A stretch of DNA of 64,000 bases, from contig CAWBRT010000005.1 of NCBI GenBank assembly GCA_963791145.1, positions 291,285 to 355,284 on the forward strand, given 5' to 3'. Positions 9,324 through 20,733 of the stretch are shown here, piece after piece; the first letter of the stretch is position 1, and every line of letters starts with the position of its first letter. The translations under genes were made by a program, and so were the position numbers. Below the pieces are notes generated by a model, which was not told the DNA's origin, made no database searches, and was given only the letters and a program-made list of their open reading frames with translations. The DNA is from CAWBRT01 sp963791145. Lineage in GTDB: Bacteria > Acidobacteriota > Terriglobia > Terriglobales > Acidobacteriaceae.

Positions 9324-9397
9324 TTTTTATAACCGGTACGGAGCGGGCATTCGGCCAGCCCCGGATGCCCGATTGAGAACTTATACGGAGTGCCATC

Positions 9398-12300
9398 ATG
9401 GAAGACACTGCTTACCGAGCAATCGCCATTGTGGGCGTCGGCGCCATTCTGCCCGACGCTCCGAATGCAAAGGCCTTCTGGAACAACATCACGAGCGGCC
9501 GCTATTGCGTCAGCGAGGTTCCGCCCGAGCGCTGGGACCCGGCGCTCTATTACGACGCCGATCACGGTGCCCCGGACAAGACCTATTCCAAGATTGGCGG
9601 CTGGGTGCGCGAGTTTCTCTGGGATCCCATGAAGTGGCGCCTGCCGCTTCCGCCGCGCGTCGTCGGTGCCATGGACGAGGCGCAACAATGGGCCGTTGCT
9701 TGCACCCGCGAGGCGTTGGAGGACTACGGCTACCCCCAGCGGCCGCTCGACCTGGAGCGGACAGCAGTGATCCTCGGCAATGCCCTGGCCGGGGAAAAAC
9801 ATTATCTAACCTCAATGCGCGTGTATTTTCCAGAATACGCGCGCGAGCTCGGCGAGAGCGCCAGTTTTGCCGCGCTGCCCGAGCCGATGCGCCGGGACAT
9901 CACCCGTGAATTGCACACCCGCATGAAGAAGCTCCTTCCTGAAATCACGGAAGACAGTATGCCAGGAGAATTGGCCAACTGCCTGGCCGGCCGCATTGCC
10001 AATGTTTACAACTTCCGTGGCCCGAACTTCACGACCGACGCGGCCTGCGCGTCGTCGATGGCGGCGATCGGTGCGGCAATGCACGGGCTGGTGGAGCACG
10101 ATTTTGATGTCGTACTCACCGGCGGAATCGATCGCAACATGAGCGCAGCGAGCTTCGTGAAGTTCTGCAAGATCGGCGCGCTTTCCGCGACCGGCACCCG
10201 CCCCTACGCCGAAGGAGCCGACGGCTTCATCATGGGCGAAGGCACGGCCCTCTTTTTGATGAAGCGGCTGGCCGATGCCGAGCGCGACGGCGACAAAATC
10301 TATGCCGTGCTGCGCGGCATTGCCGGATCGAGCGACGGCAAAGGCAAAGGCATTACCGCGCCCAATCCTGTCGGCCAGAAACTGGCCGTCGAGCGTGCCT
10401 GGAAGAATGCCGGCCTATCGCCGGCTACCGTCAGCTTGATTGAAGGTCACGGCACTTCCACCGCGGTCGGCGATGTCGTTGAAATGGAAAGCATGGCAGC
10501 GGTGCTCAGCAGTGCCAACCTTCCCGTCGGATCGGTGGCGCTGGGCTCGGTGAAGTCCAACATCGGCCACCTCAAAGGCGCCGCCGGAGCCGCCGGACTG
10601 CTGAAGGTCACCATGGCGCTGCGCGACAAGGTGCTGCCGCCCAGCGTGAATTGCCCGCGACTGAATCCCAACGTGGATTTCACACATTCTCCGCTGTTCG
10701 TGAATCGCGAACTGCGGCCCTGGGACGTTCCCGACGGCGCCGTGCGCCGCGCCGGTCTCAGCGCCTTCGGTTTCGGCGGCACCAACTTCCACGCCGTGCT
10801 GGAGGAATACATTCCCCACCGGCTAAGCGGCGGTAATGGCAACGGCAATGGCAAGCGATCGGTCGCCATCGGCGGGACCTCGCCCGCGGCCACCTCACAA
10901 GGCGGAATCATGAATGCACAGGCTGTCTCTTCTACGGCACAGGCCTCTTCTTTGAAAGTTCCACTGCGTGGCGCGCTGGTGATTGGCGCCGCTTCCGATG
11001 CCGCCCTGGCCGAGCGCCTGCGCGCGGTGCAGAAAGACGCTCAGTCCGGCCGTGCCCCGGCCCCGGCCGTGCCGGTCGCCTCGGACCTGCGCGCGCCCGA
11101 GCGCCTCGCCATCGACTACGGCGATGCCGCCGAGCTGGCGGACAAGGCCGGCAAGGCGCTCAAGGCCCTGGCCGCCAATCAGCCCGGCGTGTGGAAGGCC
11201 CTGCGCGCGCAAGGCATCTTCCGCGGCAGCGGTCCCGCTCCCAAGGTGGCCTTCCTTTATACCGGTCAAGGCTCGCAGTACGTGAACATGATGCAGGAGC
11301 TGCGCCGGGTTGAGCCGATCGTGGCCGAGACCTTTGCCGAGGCGGATCACAGGCTCACTCCGCTGTTGGGCAAGCCGCTTACGGAATTCATCTTCGTCGA
11401 CGGGTCTAATGCCGACGCTGTCGCCAAGGCGGAAGAAGATCTTCGCCAGACCGCCATCACCCAGCCCGCTGTCATCGCCACCGATATGGCCCTGACACGC
11501 ATGATGGCCGCCTACGGCATCGAGCCTGACATGGCGATGGGCCACAGCGTGGGCGAGTACGGCGCCCTGGCAGCCGCCGGCGCCCTTCCCTTTGCCGATG
11601 CCATGGAGGCCGTCAGCGCCCGTGGCCGCGAGATGACGCGCGTCGCCTTTGAAGACAATGGCCTCATGGCCGCCGTCTTTGCGCCGCTCGCGGAGGTCGA
11701 GCGCATCCTGAAGACCATCGACGGCTACGTCGTGACCGCCAACATCAACAGCAACGGCCAGGCGGTCATTGGCGGCACCACCCCGGCGGTCACGCAGGCG
11801 GTCGAAGCCTTCCTCAAGGCCGGCTACAATGCCGTGCCGCTGTCGGTCAGCCACGCCTTCCACACGACCATCGTGGCTCCGGCCAGCGTGCCGTTCGGCC
11901 AAATGCTGGCGCGCCTGCGTATGGCGCCGCCGCGGCTGCCGATCATCTCGAACATCGACGGCAAGTTCTATCCCACCGGGCCGGACGTGGTGCCCAAGAT
12001 GCTGGACATGCTGGCCACGCAGATCGCCTCTCCCGTGCAGTTCGTGAAAGGGTTGGAGACACTTTACCAGGCCGGCGCGCGCGTCTTCGTCGAGATGGGT
12101 CCGAAGAAGGCCCTGCAGGGATTCGCCGAAGATGTGCTCGGCGCCCGCGAAGGCGTGTTGTCGCTGTTCACCAATCATCCCAAGGTCGGCGACCTTCGCC
12201 TCCTTCAACCAGGCGCTGTGCGGGCTGTACGCCGCCGGACTGGGTCGCGGAGTCGAAGCGCAGCCGGAAGCCAAACCGGCCGTGTCGGTTCCTGCAGTGT

Positions 12301-15300
12301 CCGCGCCGGCCGCGGTTGTGGCCGCGCCCGGGGCAGTTACGTCCAGCCAGCCTGTTGCCAACGCGAGTGGCTACGACTACACGGAGCTCGGGCGCATGTT
12401 CGCCGAGGTGCTGGACCGTGGTCTGAAGATGAAGGGCGGCCGCGGCGGCGCCGCGCCGAGTCAGACTCCCGTAACCATCACCGGAGCGGGACTGGGCCTG
12501 CCGGGGACCGAGCGGATCTTCGATGATGCCAACGTCAGCCGCATTCTGCGCGGCGATTCGTTCATCGATGCCGTCCCCACCCGCCTGCGCCGCGCCCAGC
12601 TCGAAAAGAACGTCACCCGCCTGGTGAAGAGCGAGGCTGGCGACGGCCATTTTGAAGCCATCGCCAGTGTCTCCGATGTGATCCGGCTGGCGGCCCGCGG
12701 CGGCGCCTTCGAACTCGACAAGGAGTTCGGAGTGCCCAGCGAGCGTCTGGGCGCCATGGACCAGACCACCCGCCTGGCGCTGGCCGCTGGTCTCGAGGCC
12801 TTGCGCGACGCCGGCATTCCGCTGATCCTGCAGTACAAAACCACCAGCAGGGGCACGCAGTTGCCGGATCGCTGGCTACTGCCCGAATCCATGCGCGACG
12901 ACACCGGCATTATCTTCGGTTCCGCCTATCCCGGCGCCAACGCCATGGCCGATGAGCTGAAGCGCTTTTACGAAGACCAGGCGCGGCGGCAGGAGTTGGC
13001 CACGCTGGAAAACCTGCGCGCCAAGGCCGGAAGCAGCAACGGCGTCGGGCAGGAGATTAACCGGCGCGTCGAAGAGCTGCGCACCGCTCTGGCCGAGCAT
13101 CCGTTCATCTTCGATCGGCGCTTCGCGCTCAAGGTCCTGGCCATGGGGCATTCGCAGCTGGCCGAGTTCATCGGCGCGCGCGGCCCCAACACCCAGATCA
13201 ACAGCGCCTGCGCCAGCATGGCGCAAGGCGTGGCAATCGCCGAAGACTGGATCCACAGCGGGCGCTGCCGTCGCGTCATCGTGGTTTCGGCCGACGACGT
13301 CACCTCCGACCACCTGATGGGCTGGATCGGCACGGGATTCCTGGCTACGGGAGCGGCCGCTACCGACGACGTCATCGAAGATGCGGCGCTGCCCTTCGAC
13401 CGCCGCCGTCATGGACTGATTCTTGGCATGGGCGCAGCTGGAATGGTGGTCGAGAGCGCCGATGCCGCGCGTGAACGCGGCATCCGTCCCATCTGCGAGG
13501 TGCTGAGCACGGTTACGGCCAACAGCGCCTTCCATGCTACCCGTCTCGATGTGCAGCACATCGGCGGGCTGATGGAAAAACTGCTGGCCCAGGCCGAAGC
13601 CAACGCCGGCATCTCTCGCCGGGAGATCGCGCCGAAGACGGTCTTTGTCTCCCACGAGACTTACACACCCGCGCGCGGCGGCAGCGCCTCGGCCGAGATC
13701 AACGCTCTGCGCCGCACCTTCGGTGCGGATGACCGACCGCATCGTCATTACCAACACCAAGGGCTTCACCGGCCACGCCATGGCCACCGGCATTGAAGAA
13801 GTGGTCGCTGTGCGGGCGCTGGAGACCGGGATCGTGCCGCCGGTAGCCAACTTCAAGGAGATCGACCCCGAGCTGGGTTCGCTGAACCTGTCCAAGGGCG
13901 GCGCCTATCCGGTTGAGTACGCGCTGCGTCTGGCCGCCGGCTTCGGTTCGCAGATCTGCCTGACGCTGATGCGCTGGGTAAAGACCAGGGACGAGAGCCG
14001 TTCCCGGCCGAACGCTCTCGGCTATGCCACTCGTATCGCCGACGTGGCTACTTGGAACGCCTGGCTGGAGCGGATGGCTGGCAGTCCCGCCGCCGAGTTG
14101 GAAGTCGTCCAGCGTACGCTGCGTGTCCGCGACAAAGGTATGTCGGCTCGGGCCGCCGCTGCCGAAGCTGTTCAGCTACCCCAGGCCGTGGGCGCTCCCC
14201 TTCCAGTTCCCGCGCCTAAGCCGGTGGTCGCGGCCAAGCCCGCGCCAGTGATTGCCTTCAAAGCCGCAGCCGCAGCCGCGGCCGGTGCGACAACCGCTGT
14301 CGCCGCGCCTCCACCGCCTGCGCCACCGAAGCCGGCCGTGGAGAGCGATCCGGTCAAGGAGCGAATCCTGGCCCTGGTGGTGGAAAAGACCGGCTACCCC
14401 AAAGACATGCTCGACATGGATTTGGATCTGGAAGCCGATCTCGGCGTCGATACCGTCAAGCAGGCTGAGCTGTTCGTAGCTATCCGCGAGGCCTACAACA
14501 TCGAGCGCGACCCGAATCTCAAGCTGCGCGACTTCCCGACACTGACGCACGTGGTCGGGTTTGTGTACGGCAAGCGTCCCGACCTGGCCGCAGCCAAGGC
14601 AGCGCCGCAGGCCTCGGCGACGAGCGTTGCCGCCACGTCGCCCGTCGCTGCTCCGGCGGCCGCAGCTGCGACTCCGGTTGCGCCGATCGCTGATCCGGTG
14701 CAGGAGCGCATTCTGGAGCTGGTCGTGGAAAAGACCGGCTATCCGAAGGACATGCTGGATCTGGAGCTTGATCTCGAAGCCGATCTCGGGGTCGATACCG
14801 TCAAGCAGGCGGAGCTGTTTGTCGCCATCCGCGAAGTCTACGGCATCGAGCGCGATCCCAATCTGAAGCTGCGCGATTTCCCGACGCTGAAGCACGTAAT
14901 TGGCTTCGTCTACAGCAAGCGTCCGGAATTGGCCGAAGCCAAGGCAAAAGCGGAAGCGGCGGCAGCCAGCTGCTCCGGCTCCGTCGGCTGCCCAGGCTCC
15001 GACTCCGACGGTGGTCGCTGCAATTGCCGCAGTTGCCGACCCGGTGCAGGAGCGCATTCTGGACTTGGTCGTGGAGAAGACCGGCTATCCGAAGGACATG
15101 CTGGACCTGGAGCTTGATCTCGAAGCCGACCTCGGCGTCGACACGGTCAAGCAGGCGGAGCTGTTCGTCGCCATCCGCGAGGTCTACGGCATCGAGCGCG
15201 ATCCCAATCTGAAGCTGCGTGATTTCCCAACGCTCAAGCACGTAATTGGCTTCGTCTACAGCAAGCGTCCCGACTTGGCGGAGGCGCAGGCGCAGGCACA

Positions 15301-18300
15301 GGCGCCGGTCAGTGTGGCTGCCGCGGCTCCGGTCGCTGCCGCCGCTCCCGCGCCGGTAGCCAGCGCAGCAGCCGCTGCCGTAGCTCGATCCGGTGCAGGA
15401 CCGCATTCTGGATCTGGTCGTGGACAAGACCGGCTACCCGAAGGACATGCTGGATCTGGAGCTCGATCTCGAAGCCGATCTCGGAGTCGACACCGTCAAG
15501 CAGGCGGAGCTGTTCGTCGCCATTCGCGAGGTCTACGGCATCGAGCGCGATCCCAACCTGAAGCTGCGCGACTTCCCGACGCTGAAGCACGTGATCGGCT
15601 TTCGTCTACGGCAAGCGTCCCGATCTCGTGCAAGCGAAGGCGCAGCCGCAAGTGACTGCGGCAGCGCCGGCCGCCGCCGCTCCAACCCTGGTAGCTGCAG
15701 CCTCGGTCGCAGCCGTAACCGACCCGGTGACGGAAGCGATTCTGACGCTGGTCGTCGAGAAGACCGGCTACCCGAAAGACATGCTGGACCTCGACCTCGA
15801 TCTCGAAGCCGATCTCGGGGTCGACACCGTCAAGCAGGCGGAGTTGATGGCGGCCATCCGCGGGCTCTACAACATCCCGCGCGATGAAAACCTGAAGCTG
15901 CGCGATTTCCCGACGTTGCGGCATGTCATTAAGTTTGCGCAGGACAAGCTAGCGGCTTCCACCCCAGCAAACGCCGTGGCATTCGCCGGGGGCTCCAGTT
16001 CCCAGGGAGGAATCCCGGCGGCGGCTGCGCCCGCGACGACCGAGCGGAAACTGGAACTGGTCCCGGCGGCAGTTGCACCAACTACGCCAGCGCCGGTTCT
16101 GGCCTCGCTGGACGCGGCCAACGCCATCCCGCGGCGCGTTCCGGTGCCGATGTTGCGTCCGCCGCTTGCCGTCTCCAAGCCGACCGGCGTAACACTGGGC
16201 CCCGGTTCCCGCGTCGTGATCATGCCCGACCAGGGCGGTGTGGCCGACGCACTGACTGAGCGGCTGCAGAAGCTGGGTGTGGAAGTCTTGCGCATCGAAG
16301 GTGCGCCCGCGAACGACGCGCTCATCGATCGGCTCAAGAGCTGGCTGGCCGCCGGTTCGGCGCAAGGCGTCTACTGGCTCCCGGCGCTCGATGCCGAGGG
16401 TAGTCTCAACGACATGGATCTGGCGGGCTGGAAGGAAGCCCTGCGGGTGCGCGTCAAGGCGCTTTATCACTCTATGCGCACGCTCTACGAGCAGATCGTT
16501 GCGCCGGGGACGTTCCTGGTCTCAGGCACACGGCTGGGAGGACAGCATGGCTATGACGAAGCCGGAGCCGTGGCCCCGCTGGGCGGCCCGGTCGTCGGCT
16601 TCACTAAGACTTACAAACGCGAGCGTCCCGACGTTCTCGCCAAAGCGGTGGACTTCGAGACGGAGTGCGAGTCAGCCGACATCGCCGATCTGCTGATCGC
16701 GGAAACCATGTGCGATCCGGGGGCGGTCGAGATCGGCTACAAGCAAGGGCAGCGCTGGACGGTCGGCCTGGAAGAACAGCCCGCCGCCGATGGCCGGCCC
16801 GGCCTGGCGCTGAATAAGGATACGGTGTTCGTGATCACCGGGGCGGCGGGCGGCATCGTCTCCGCCATCACCGAAGATCTGGCCGTCGCCTCGGGCGGCG
16901 TCTTCTATCTGCTCGATCTGGTGCCGGAGCCCGATGCCGCTAATCCCGACATCAAGCGCTTCGCCACCGACAAGGAAGGACTCAAGCGTGACCTGATCGC
17001 CCGCATCCAGGCCAAGGGCGAGCGGGCCACTCCGGCCATGATCGAGAAAGAGCTGGCGGCGCTGGAGCGGGCGCAGGCGGCGCAGAAGGCCATCGACGCG
17101 GTTCGCAACGCCGGCGGCACGCCGTACTACCTGAGCGTGAACCTCATCAACGCGGAGGCCGTAGCCGCCGTTATTAGCCAAGTGCGCGAGCGCAGCGGGC
17201 GCATTGATGTCCTGCTGCACGCCGCCGGCATGGAGCGCAGCCACTTCCTGCCCGACAAGGAGCCGCGCGAGTTCGACCTGGTCTTCGACGTCAAGAGCGA
17301 CGGCTGGTTCAATCTGCTGCGCGCCATCGGCGACATGCCCCTGGGCGCGACGGTGGCGTTCAGCTCGATTGCCGGCCGCTTCGGCAACGGAGGCCAGGCG
17401 GATTACAGCTCGGCCAACGACCTGCTGTGCAAGATAAGCTCCAGCTTCCGCACCACCCGGCCGGAGACGCGAGGCATCGCCATCGACTGGACCGCCTGGG
17501 GCGGAATCGGCATGGCGACGCGCGGCTCCATTCCCAAGATGATGGAGCTGGCCGGCATCGACATGCTGCCGCCTGAGGCGGGCATTCCGCTGATCCGCCG
17601 TGAACTGACGGCGGGCGCGACGCGCGGCGAGATCGTTGTCGCCCAGCGTCTCGGCATCCTGCTGCAGGAGTTCGATGAGAACGGCGGGCTGGATCCGGCA
17701 GCCGTCCAGGCTTCCAGCGATGGCGTGGCCGCGCAGGGAATCATGATCGGCAAGATCGCCGGCATGGGACTCTACAGCGGGCTGACCGTCGAGACCACGC
17801 TCGACCCGAAGGTTCAGCCATTCCTCTTCGATCATCAAATCGATGGCACGCCGGTGCTTCCGGGAGTGATGGGCATCGAGGCCTTTGCCGAAACTGCCCT
17901 CTCGCTTCTGCCCGGCTGGAACGTCGAGGCCATCGAAGGGGTGAACTTCCTGGCGCCCTTCAAGTTCTACAAGAACAAGCCGCGCGCGGTGACGGTGGAG
18001 GCCATGCTGACTGCGCGGAACGGCGGGCTGCTGGCGAATTGCCGCTTGCTGGGCAGCAGGACGGTGCGCAAGCAGGCGGAGCCGGAGATTACCACGCACT
18101 TCACCGCCGGCGTGCGGCTCAGCCGGCAGCTACCGGAGCCTGTAATGGTGCCGCCGGTGAAGGAGCCGGGCAGGCGGATCATCGAGGCCGCCGACATCTA
18201 TCGCGTCTACTTCCATGGACCGGCGTATCAGGTCATTGAGCGCGCCTGGAGAGATGGAGACCGCGTCGTCGGCCAGATGTTCCGCAACCTGCCAATGCAT

Positions 18301-18639
18301 CACCAGCCGCCGGAGAAGCTGACGCTGGTCACGCCGCGCCTGATCGAGCTTTGTTTCCAGACCGCCGGGCTCTGGGAGATGGGCGTGGAAGATCGCATGG
18401 GGCTGCCGCAGTACATCCGTGAGCTTCGCTTCTGGCATCCGGCGGAGGCCGCCGAGGGCCGCTTCTTTGCCCTGGTGACAGCCAACCCCGACGGCAGCTT
18501 CGATGCTGAGGTGGTGGACGAAGCAGGCACCCGCATCCTTTATATGGGCGGCTACCGCACCGCCGCGCTTCCTTACGGCGTCGATTCGGGAAGGTTCAAG
18601 GTGCTGCAGGGCGGGAAAGCGGCCATGTCAGCCGATTAA
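9398..18639 (+). CDS. PUFA-synthase-like iterative type I polyketide/lipid synthase, KS-AT-KS-ACPx5-KR-DH (frame broken five times)
   Basis: One gene split into six frames. Removing one base near 12195, 13727, 14966, 15385 and 15601 gives exactly 3,079 codons (about 3,078 residues). Domains in order: KS1 (active Cys in DAACASS, residue 217; EGHGTST; SNIGHLKGAAG); acyltransferase (GHSVGEYGA, Ser 717; HAFHT); a second KS (NSACASMAQ, VSHETYTPARGG, GFTGHAMATG, so a Cys-His-His triad is kept); five tandem carrier domains; KR (TGAAGGI; SSIAGRFGN; YSSAND); and a PKS-type double hot-dog dehydratase (DHQIDGTPVLPG; FHGPAYQ). There is no enoyl reductase or thioesterase. KS1, AT, ACPs and KR resemble PfaA, while the second KS after the AT differs from classical PfaA. 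With KR and DH but no ER, an iteratively built polyene or unsaturated chain is the simplest product. The start at 9398 follows ACGGAG. Confidence 0.92.
14347..15960 (+). repeat. Five tandem acyl carrier protein domains inside the synthase
   Basis: Approximate repeats: 14347-14580, 14692-14928, 15039-15275, 15387-15625 and 15721-15960, separated by Ala/Pro-rich linkers. Each reads RILxLVVEKTGYPKDMLD, then LEADLGVDTVKQAEL, then RDxNLKLRDFPTLxHV. In PUFA-synthase carriers the matching core is LGIDSIKRVE, where the Ser holds the phosphopantetheine arm. In all five copies here that position is Thr (codons ACC, ACC, ACG, ACC, ACC at 14452, 14797, 15143, 15492 and 15826). Three of the five frame breaks fall in or between these repeats. 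Confidence 0.9.
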
Positions 18640-18667
18640 ACAGGATTTGTTCGCAGTGCCCTCCCCG

Positions 18668-18714
18668 GGGTCCTCGGCAAGTGCATTATCAATGTTGCCG
18701 AGGACCCTATTTTT
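18668..18714 (+). terminator. Rho-independent terminator after the synthase gene
   Basis: A perfect 13-bp stem (GGGTCCTCGGCAA at 18668-18680 with TTGCCGAGGACCC at 18695-18707) with a 14-base loop, followed by TATTTTT. It lies 29 bases after the synthase stop and before the phosphopantetheinyl transferase, so that gene probably depends on read-through or its own promoter. Confidence 0.85.
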
Positions 18715-18754
18715 CGTTTAGCAACCAGGGCGAAGTTTCCGGGTACGGCAACGA

Positions 18755-19504
18755 ATGTCTCAGGTTTATTGGCTGGAACAGCTCGAAGCGGACCTGCCGG
18801 CGCACAATGACTGGCTGAGCGTGGGCGAAGCCGCTTGCCTCGAAACTATGCGTATCCCAAAGCGCCGTGCCGACTGGCGCCTGGGACGCTGGACGGCGAA
18901 GCTGGCCGTGGCTGCTTACCGGCGCTTACCGGCTGATCTCCACTCCCTATCGCAAATCGAAATTCGCCCGGCGCCCTCCGGCGCTCCGGAGGTATTCCTC
19001 TGCGGACAGCCCGCGCCCATCTCCATTTCCCTCAGTCACCGTTCTGGCACGGCGCTCTGCGCTCTGGCCGAGTCCGGCGTGCGGCTGGGTTGCGATTTGG
19101 AAGCCGTCGAGCCGCGCAGTCCGGCCTTCGTCACCGATTACTTTACCGCCGGCGAGCAGAAGCTGATCGAGCACGCCAGTGCCGCGGAGCGCCCTCAACT
19201 GGTCACTCTGCTGTGGAGCGCCAAGGAGAGCGCGCTCAAAGCGATTGCCGAAGGCCTTCGCCTGGACACGCGCGATGTGACTGTCAACCCAGCCGGAGTA
19301 TTAGAAGATCGCGAAAAGAGCAGCTGCCTTCTCAGCAAAGGCGCTCTGCGGGAGCCCGTCGAGTGGTTTCCGTTGGAGGCTCGTTGCAAGGATGGCCAGG
19401 TCTTCGAGGGCTGGTGGTGGCATGTTGGAGGCCTCTTGCGGACGTTGGTGGCTTCGCCGGCCTCGTCCCCGCCGGTCAGGCTGGAAATCCCACGAACCGC
19501 ATGA
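18755..19504 (+). CDS. 4'-phosphopantetheinyl transferase (Sfp type)
   Basis: A 249-residue protein of the Sfp/AcpT-like family, which moves the phosphopantetheine arm of CoA onto carrier proteins. The Mg2+/CoA-binding motifs are visible: LGCDLEAVEP near residue 112 and LLWSAKESALKA near residue 150, with ISLSHRSGTALCAL just before. The N-terminal segment is the usual pseudo-dimer half (RRADWRLGRWTAK). The length is normal. Its place right after a synthase with five carrier domains makes it the likely activating enzyme for them. If so, it must accept the unusual Thr-bearing carriers, unless these are not modified. Confidence 0.9.
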   Translation: MSQVYWLEQLEADLPAHNDWLSVGEAACLETMRIPKRRADWRLGRWTAKLAVAAYRRLPADLHSLSQIEIRPAPSGAPEVFLCGQPAPISISLSHRSGTALCALAESGVRLGCDLEAVEPRSPAFVTDYFTAGEQKLIEHASAAERPQLVTLLWSAKESALKAIAEGLRLDTRDVTVNPAGVLEDREKSSCLLSKGALREPVEWFPLEARCKDGQVFEGWWWHVGGLLRTLVASPASSPPVRLEIPRTA

Positions 19505-19624
19505 GATCCATGTTCGAAGTCTGAATTCCAGCGAAATCCCAACATCCCGAGCCTTCGCGGTGAGCCGGCGATGTAGTATTTCAGATACGAGACGGCGGAT
19601 AGCACAGGAATCCAGGAGGCTTTC

Positions 19625-20593
19625 ATGGAGCAATTTCGCGCAGCGGTGGTGCAGGCGGGAGCGGTTCCCTTCGATTGGAAGGCGAGCGTTGACAAGGCGT
19701 GCCGGCTGGCGGCGGAAGCGGCGGGCACAGGTGCTGCCTTGGCGGTCTTCCCGGAGGCATTTATCTCTGCCTACCCGAAGGGTCTGGATTTCGGATCGCG
19801 AGTCGGAAGCCGCACGCCTGAAGGCCGCGAACAGTTCCGCCGCTACTGGGCGAGCGCCATAGAGGTTCCCGGTCCGGCTACGCGGGCTCTGGCCGCCGCC
19901 GCCCGGGAGAACAAGATTCATATCGTTATCGGCGTCATCGAGCGCGACGGCAACACGCTCTACTGCACGGCGCTCTTCTTCGCGCCCGACGGCGCGCTGC
20001 TCGGCAAGCATCGCAAGCTGATGCCCACCGCCCACGAACGCCTGGTGTGGGGATTCGGCGACGGCTCGACCATCTCCGTCTTCGATACTTCGCTGGGAAA
20101 ACTCGGCGCCGTCATCTGCTGGGAAAATTACATGCCCATGCTGCGCATGGCCATGTATTCCAAAGGCGTCCAGCTCTACTGCGCGCCCACCGCTGACGAC
20201 CGCGAAACCTGGCTACCCTCTATGCGGCACATCGCGCTTGAGGGCCGCTGCTTCGTCCTCACCGCCTGCCAGTACATCAAGCGCGGCAGCTTCCCGCCGG
20301 ATTACCCGGCGGTGCAGGGCGATGACCCGAACGTTGTCCTGATGCGCGGCGGCAGCTCCATCATCGATCCCCTGGGACGCGTGCTGGCCGGCCCGAACTT
20401 TGAGGGCGAGTGCATCTTGACCGCCGATATAGACCTCGCCGAAATCCCGCGCGCCAAGTACGACTTCGACGTGGTGGGACACTACGCCCGTCCCGACGTC
20501 TTTCGCCTTCTGGTCAATGAACAGAAAACCCCGCCGGTGGTTAGCACGGCGGAAGAAGCAGGGGTCGCTTTCGCTGGGAAGGGCACCGCCTAA
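19625..20593 (+). CDS. Nitrilase-family carbon-nitrogen hydrolase
   Basis: A 322-residue member of the nitrilase superfamily. The Glu-Lys-Cys triad is visible: Glu in VFPEAFISAYPKG (about residue 43), Lys in HRKLMPT (about 132) and Cys in AVICWENYMP (Cys165). The context around the Cys (CWEN, then APTADDRETWLPSMRHIALEGRCFVL) is that of true aliphatic/aromatic nitrilases (branch 1), which convert nitriles to acids and ammonia. It is 120 bases after the phosphopantetheinyl transferase on the same strand. It may tailor the synthase product or be independent. Confidence 0.9.
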   Translation: MEQFRAAVVQAGAVPFDWKASVDKACRLAAEAAGTGAALAVFPEAFISAYPKGLDFGSRVGSRTPEGREQFRRYWASAIEVPGPATRALAAAARENKIHIVIGVIERDGNTLYCTALFFAPDGALLGKHRKLMPTAHERLVWGFGDGSTISVFDTSLGKLGAVICWENYMPMLRMAMYSKGVQLYCAPTADDRETWLPSMRHIALEGRCFVLTACQYIKRGSFPPDYPAVQGDDPNVVLMRGGSSIIDPLGRVLAGPNFEGECILTADIDLAEIPRAKYDFDVVGHYARPDVFRLLVNEQKTPPVVSTAEEAGVAFAGKGTA

Positions 20594-20603
20594 CCGCAGA
20601 AGA

Positions 20604-20656
20604 CACAGAGAACACAGACGGACGCATACATCTCCGTTTCCGCTGTGTTCTCTGTG
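20604..20656. repeat. Inverted repeat CACAGAGAACACAG / CTGTGTTCTCTGTG
   Basis: A perfect 14-bp inverted repeat (20604-20617 with 20643-20656), with the outer TAACC at 20591 answered by GGTTA at 20656-20660. It follows the nitrilase stop at once and faces a gene on the other strand. It could act as a bidirectional terminator or be a small dispersed palindromic element; there is no T-run. Confidence 0.6.
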
Positions 20657-20733
20657 GTTAGAGCCCGATCACGATTTCATTTACTCGAAGCCGCTTGGGG
20701 CGGCAGCATCCGCCGTGCGCCTGCCGGCTTCGT

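Noticed and set aside
10895..12361. 488-codon - strand frame opposite the synthase
   Set aside because: Antisense shadow of the AT region; no motif and no ribosome site.
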